A stretch of 60,955 nt of DNA, taken from assembly GCF_047229345.1 (NCBI RefSeq), contig NZ_JBFTER010000019.1, forward strand, positions 1-60,955, given 5' to 3'. Both the position numbers and the translations under genes were made by a program. Numbering within the stretch: position 1 is the first letter of the stretch; every line of letters begins with the position of its first letter. The notes below the pieces were generated by a model. The model was given only the letters and a program-made list of their open reading frames with translations. It had not been told where the DNA came from and searched no databases. Origin of the DNA: Cellulomonas_A sp047229345 (GTDB taxonomy: Bacteria; Actinomycetota; Actinomycetes; Actinomycetales; Cellulomonadaceae). Shown piece by piece: positions 59,333-60,955 of this stretch.

Positions 59333-59686
59333 ATGGTGGAGATGTCGCTCGAGGAGTTCGAGGACGCCGTCCGGGACGCGCTCGACGAGATCCCCGAGGA
59401 GCTCGCGGCGCAGATGGACAACGTCGTGGTGCTCGTCGAGGACGACCCGCCCGAGGACGACCCGGACCTCCTCGGCCTGTACGACGGCACGCCCCTGACG
59501 GAGCGCGGCGAGTTCTGGGCGACGGGCGCGCTGCCGGACCGCATCACGATCTTCCGGAACCCGACCCTCGCGCTGTGCGAGGACCGCGAGGAGGTCGTCG
59601 AGGAGGTGGCGGTCACGGTCGTCCACGAGATCGCGCACCACTTCGGCATCGACGACGAGACGCTGCACCGGCTCGGCTGGGGCTGA
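59333..59686 (+). CDS. minimal zincin-like metallopeptidase family protein
   Basis: This 117-residue protein has the zinc motif HEIAHHFGIDD near the C-terminus and the acidic N-terminal pattern SLEEFEDAVRDALDEIPEEL typical of the small 'metallopeptidase family' found across bacteria. There is no signal peptide, so it is cytosolic. GGAGG lies nine bases before ATG 59333; an in-frame ATG at 59324 is too close to it. Substrate is unknown. Confidence 0.9.
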   Translation: MVEMSLEEFEDAVRDALDEIPEELAAQMDNVVVLVEDDPPEDDPDLLGLYDGTPLTERGEFWATGALPDRITIFRNPTLALCEDREEVVEEVAVTVVHEIAHHFGIDDETLHRLGWG

Positions 59687-59715
59687 GGGCGCCCGTGCGC
59701 GTGGGCGGCCCTCGG

Positions 59716-59721
59716 TAGCCT
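59716..59721 (+). promoter_or_regulatory. leaderless-type -10 of the LLM gene
   Basis: TAGCCT lies seven bases before ATG 59729 in the context CTCGGTAGCCTGACC, with no ribosome site in between. Confidence 0.5.
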
Positions 59722-59728
59722 GACCGGC

Positions 59729-60760
59729 ATGGACGCGCTGCGCGAGGACACCGGGGCGGGCTCGCCCGAGGGCATGCGGATCGGGATCGTGCTGCTCCCG
59801 CAGGAGCGCTGGGCCGACCAGCGCGCGCGGTGGCAGCGCGCCGAGGAGTACGGGTTCGACCACGCGTGGACCTACGACCACCTCGCGTGGCGCTCGCTCG
59901 TCGACGAGCCGTGGTTCGCGACCGTCCCGCTGCTCGCTGCGGCGGCTGCGGTCACCGAGCGCATCGGGCTCGGGACGTGGGTCGCGTCGCCGAACTTCCG
60001 CCACCCCGTGCCGTTCGCCAAGGACGTGATGGGGCTCGACGACATCAGCGGCGGGCGGTTCGTGCTCGGGCTCGGCGCGGGCGGGGAGGGGTTCGACGCG
60101 TCGGTCCTGGGCCCGCCCCCGAGGCGCCCCGAGCGCACGCGGCGGTTCACGGAGTTCGTCGAGCTGCTCGACCGGCTGCTCACGCACCCCGTGACGGATC
60201 ACGCCGGGGACTTCTACGTCGCGGACGCGGCCCGGATGATCCCCGGGACGCTCGCGCGGCCCCGCACACCGTTCGTCGTGGCGGCCAACGGCCCCCGGGC
60301 GATGGCGGTCGCCGCGCGGCACGGGCAGGGCTGGGCGACGTTCGGGCCGACGTTCGAGCCCGGCGAGCTCGACGGCGCGACGCCGGCGCAGGCGCAGGAG
60401 CGCTGGTGGGAGGGGCTCGCGGCGCTGACGGACGTGTTCGACGGCGTGCTCGCCGCCACGCCCCCGAGCGGCTCGACGGTCGGGGCCGGCGCCGGTGCCG
60501 GTGCCGGTGCCGGCGCGGCCGAGGGTGCGCCGCGGGACCCGCTGCGCCGGTACCTCAGCATCGACGGCGCGCCCGTGTTCGCCCTCGACTCCGTCGACGT
60601 GCTGGTCGAGGGCGTCGAGCGGGCGGCCGCGCTCGGCTACACCGACCTCGTCCTGCACTGGCCGCGCGCCGAGGGCGTGTACGCCGGGTCCGAGGCGGTG
60701 CTCGAGGAGGCCGCGTCCCGGCTCGCGGAGCTGCGCCGGGTCCCGGTCGTCGCCCGCTGA
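59729..60760 (+). CDS. LLM-class flavin-dependent oxidoreductase
   Basis: This 343-residue TIM-barrel flavin oxidoreductase resembles F420- or FMN-dependent luciferase-like enzymes. MRIGIVLLPQERW begins the core, EEYGFDHAWTYDHLAWRSL follows, then GTWVASPNFRHPVPFAKDVM, GRFVLGLGAGGEGFD and TPFVVAANGPRAMAVAARHG. Near residues 252-262 a Gly-Ala repeat coded by GGTGCC-type hexamers (60483-60520) forms a low-complexity insertion in a surface loop. The start at 59729 agrees with the -10 position; ATG 59774 is an alternative. Substrate is unknown. It is a full-length contrast to the truncated LLM protein at 10127. Confidence 0.88.
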   Translation: MDALREDTGAGSPEGMRIGIVLLPQERWADQRARWQRAEEYGFDHAWTYDHLAWRSLVDEPWFATVPLLAAAAAVTERIGLGTWVASPNFRHPVPFAKDVMGLDDISGGRFVLGLGAGGEGFDASVLGPPPRRPERTRRFTEFVELLDRLLTHPVTDHAGDFYVADAARMIPGTLARPRTPFVVAANGPRAMAVAARHGQGWATFGPTFEPGELDGATPAQAQERWWEGLAALTDVFDGVLAATPPSGSTVGAGAGAGAGAGAAEGAPRDPLRRYLSIDGAPVFALDSVDVLVEGVERAAALGYTDLVLHWPRAEGVYAGSEAVLEEAASRLAELRRVPVVAR

Positions 60761-60783
60761 GGCCCGACCGCGCACGGCGGCCG

Positions 60784-60807
60784 GCCCGGCAGCGAGCACG
60801 GCCGGGC
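60784..60807 (+). terminator. weak hairpin after the LLM gene
   Basis: GCCCGGC and GCCGGGC form a 7-bp stem around a 10-base loop, the last clearly genomic feature before the adapter. Confidence 0.45.
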
Positions 60808-60811
60808 ACCA

Positions 60812-60955
<144 letters not shown>

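Overview
The window looks like one whole assembly contig from a very high-GC actinobacterium, most likely Cellulomonas or a close relative in the Micrococcales. The evidence is the strong G/C third-position bias, two secreted CBM2-linked cellulases (GH5 and a CenA-like GH6), a BldC-type regulator, DUF3073, a Holin-X/DUF3618 pair, a SAM-IV riboswitch and a tRNA-Glu-Asp-Phe cluster. The right end (about 60812 onward) is Illumina Nextera adapter, index, poly-A and poly-G. It is a sequencing artefact and should be trimmed. I saw no insertion sequence, prophage, CRISPR array or rRNA.

Layout. 19-4937: zinc alcohol dehydrogenase, NCS1 permease, then a PadR regulator followed by three tandem, end-overlapping paralogues of unknown function. 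5014-7015: purS-purQ and a double GNAT protein. 7098-9960: two near-duplicate DUF418 membrane proteins. 10011-14862: a sulfur locus. It holds a cysteine-codon leader peptide before a truncated luciferase-like gene, a reverse-strand operon DUF1737-rhodanese-metZ behind a SAM-I riboswitch, and a divergent cysteine-desulfurase-like gene behind a SAM-IV riboswitch. 15042-20625: GGDEF/EAL protein, APC permease, GNAT and a DUF2510 repeat protein. 20767-27804: a fatty-acyl cluster (MaoC, FabG4-like reductase, thiolase) divergent from a TetR regulator and an acyl-CoA dehydrogenase/oxidase. 27976-33138: GAF-GGDEF-EAL protein, hisS and small proteins. 33196-38897: TerC, kinase/LysE pair, ECF sigma with its membrane partner, DUF2599 lipoprotein.

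39060-41207: an fn3-CBM2 secreted gene broken by an exact 43-bp tandem duplication, then a secreted beta-helix protein. 41451-45133: purL and rsgA. 45424-48658: GH5 and GH6 cellulases. 49162-53480: sterol-carrier-like protein, purF, purM and DUF3073. 53916-56631: BldC-like regulator, Ada/AlkA fusion and ogt for alkylation repair. 56797-60760: DUF3618/Holin-X, SMP-30 lactonase, three tRNAs, a small metallopeptidase and an LLM oxidoreductase.

How the genes work together. The clearest unit is the sulfur locus, where three RNA-level sensors (Cys codons, SAM-I, SAM-IV) sit within about 3.5 kb and control sulfhydrylase, rhodanese and desulfurase-like enzymes. Purine synthesis genes (purSQ, purL, purFM) are spread over three loci. 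Cellulose use involves GH5, GH6 and the broken CBM2 gene, each with a palindrome or CG-centred operator-like site upstream. Many genes carry a TANNNT -10 hexamer only 6-8 nt before the start codon, so leaderless mRNAs appear common. Operons are tightly packed with ATGA/GTGA overlaps. Several intergenic regions carry short degenerate tandem repeats, some of which include the upstream stop codon.
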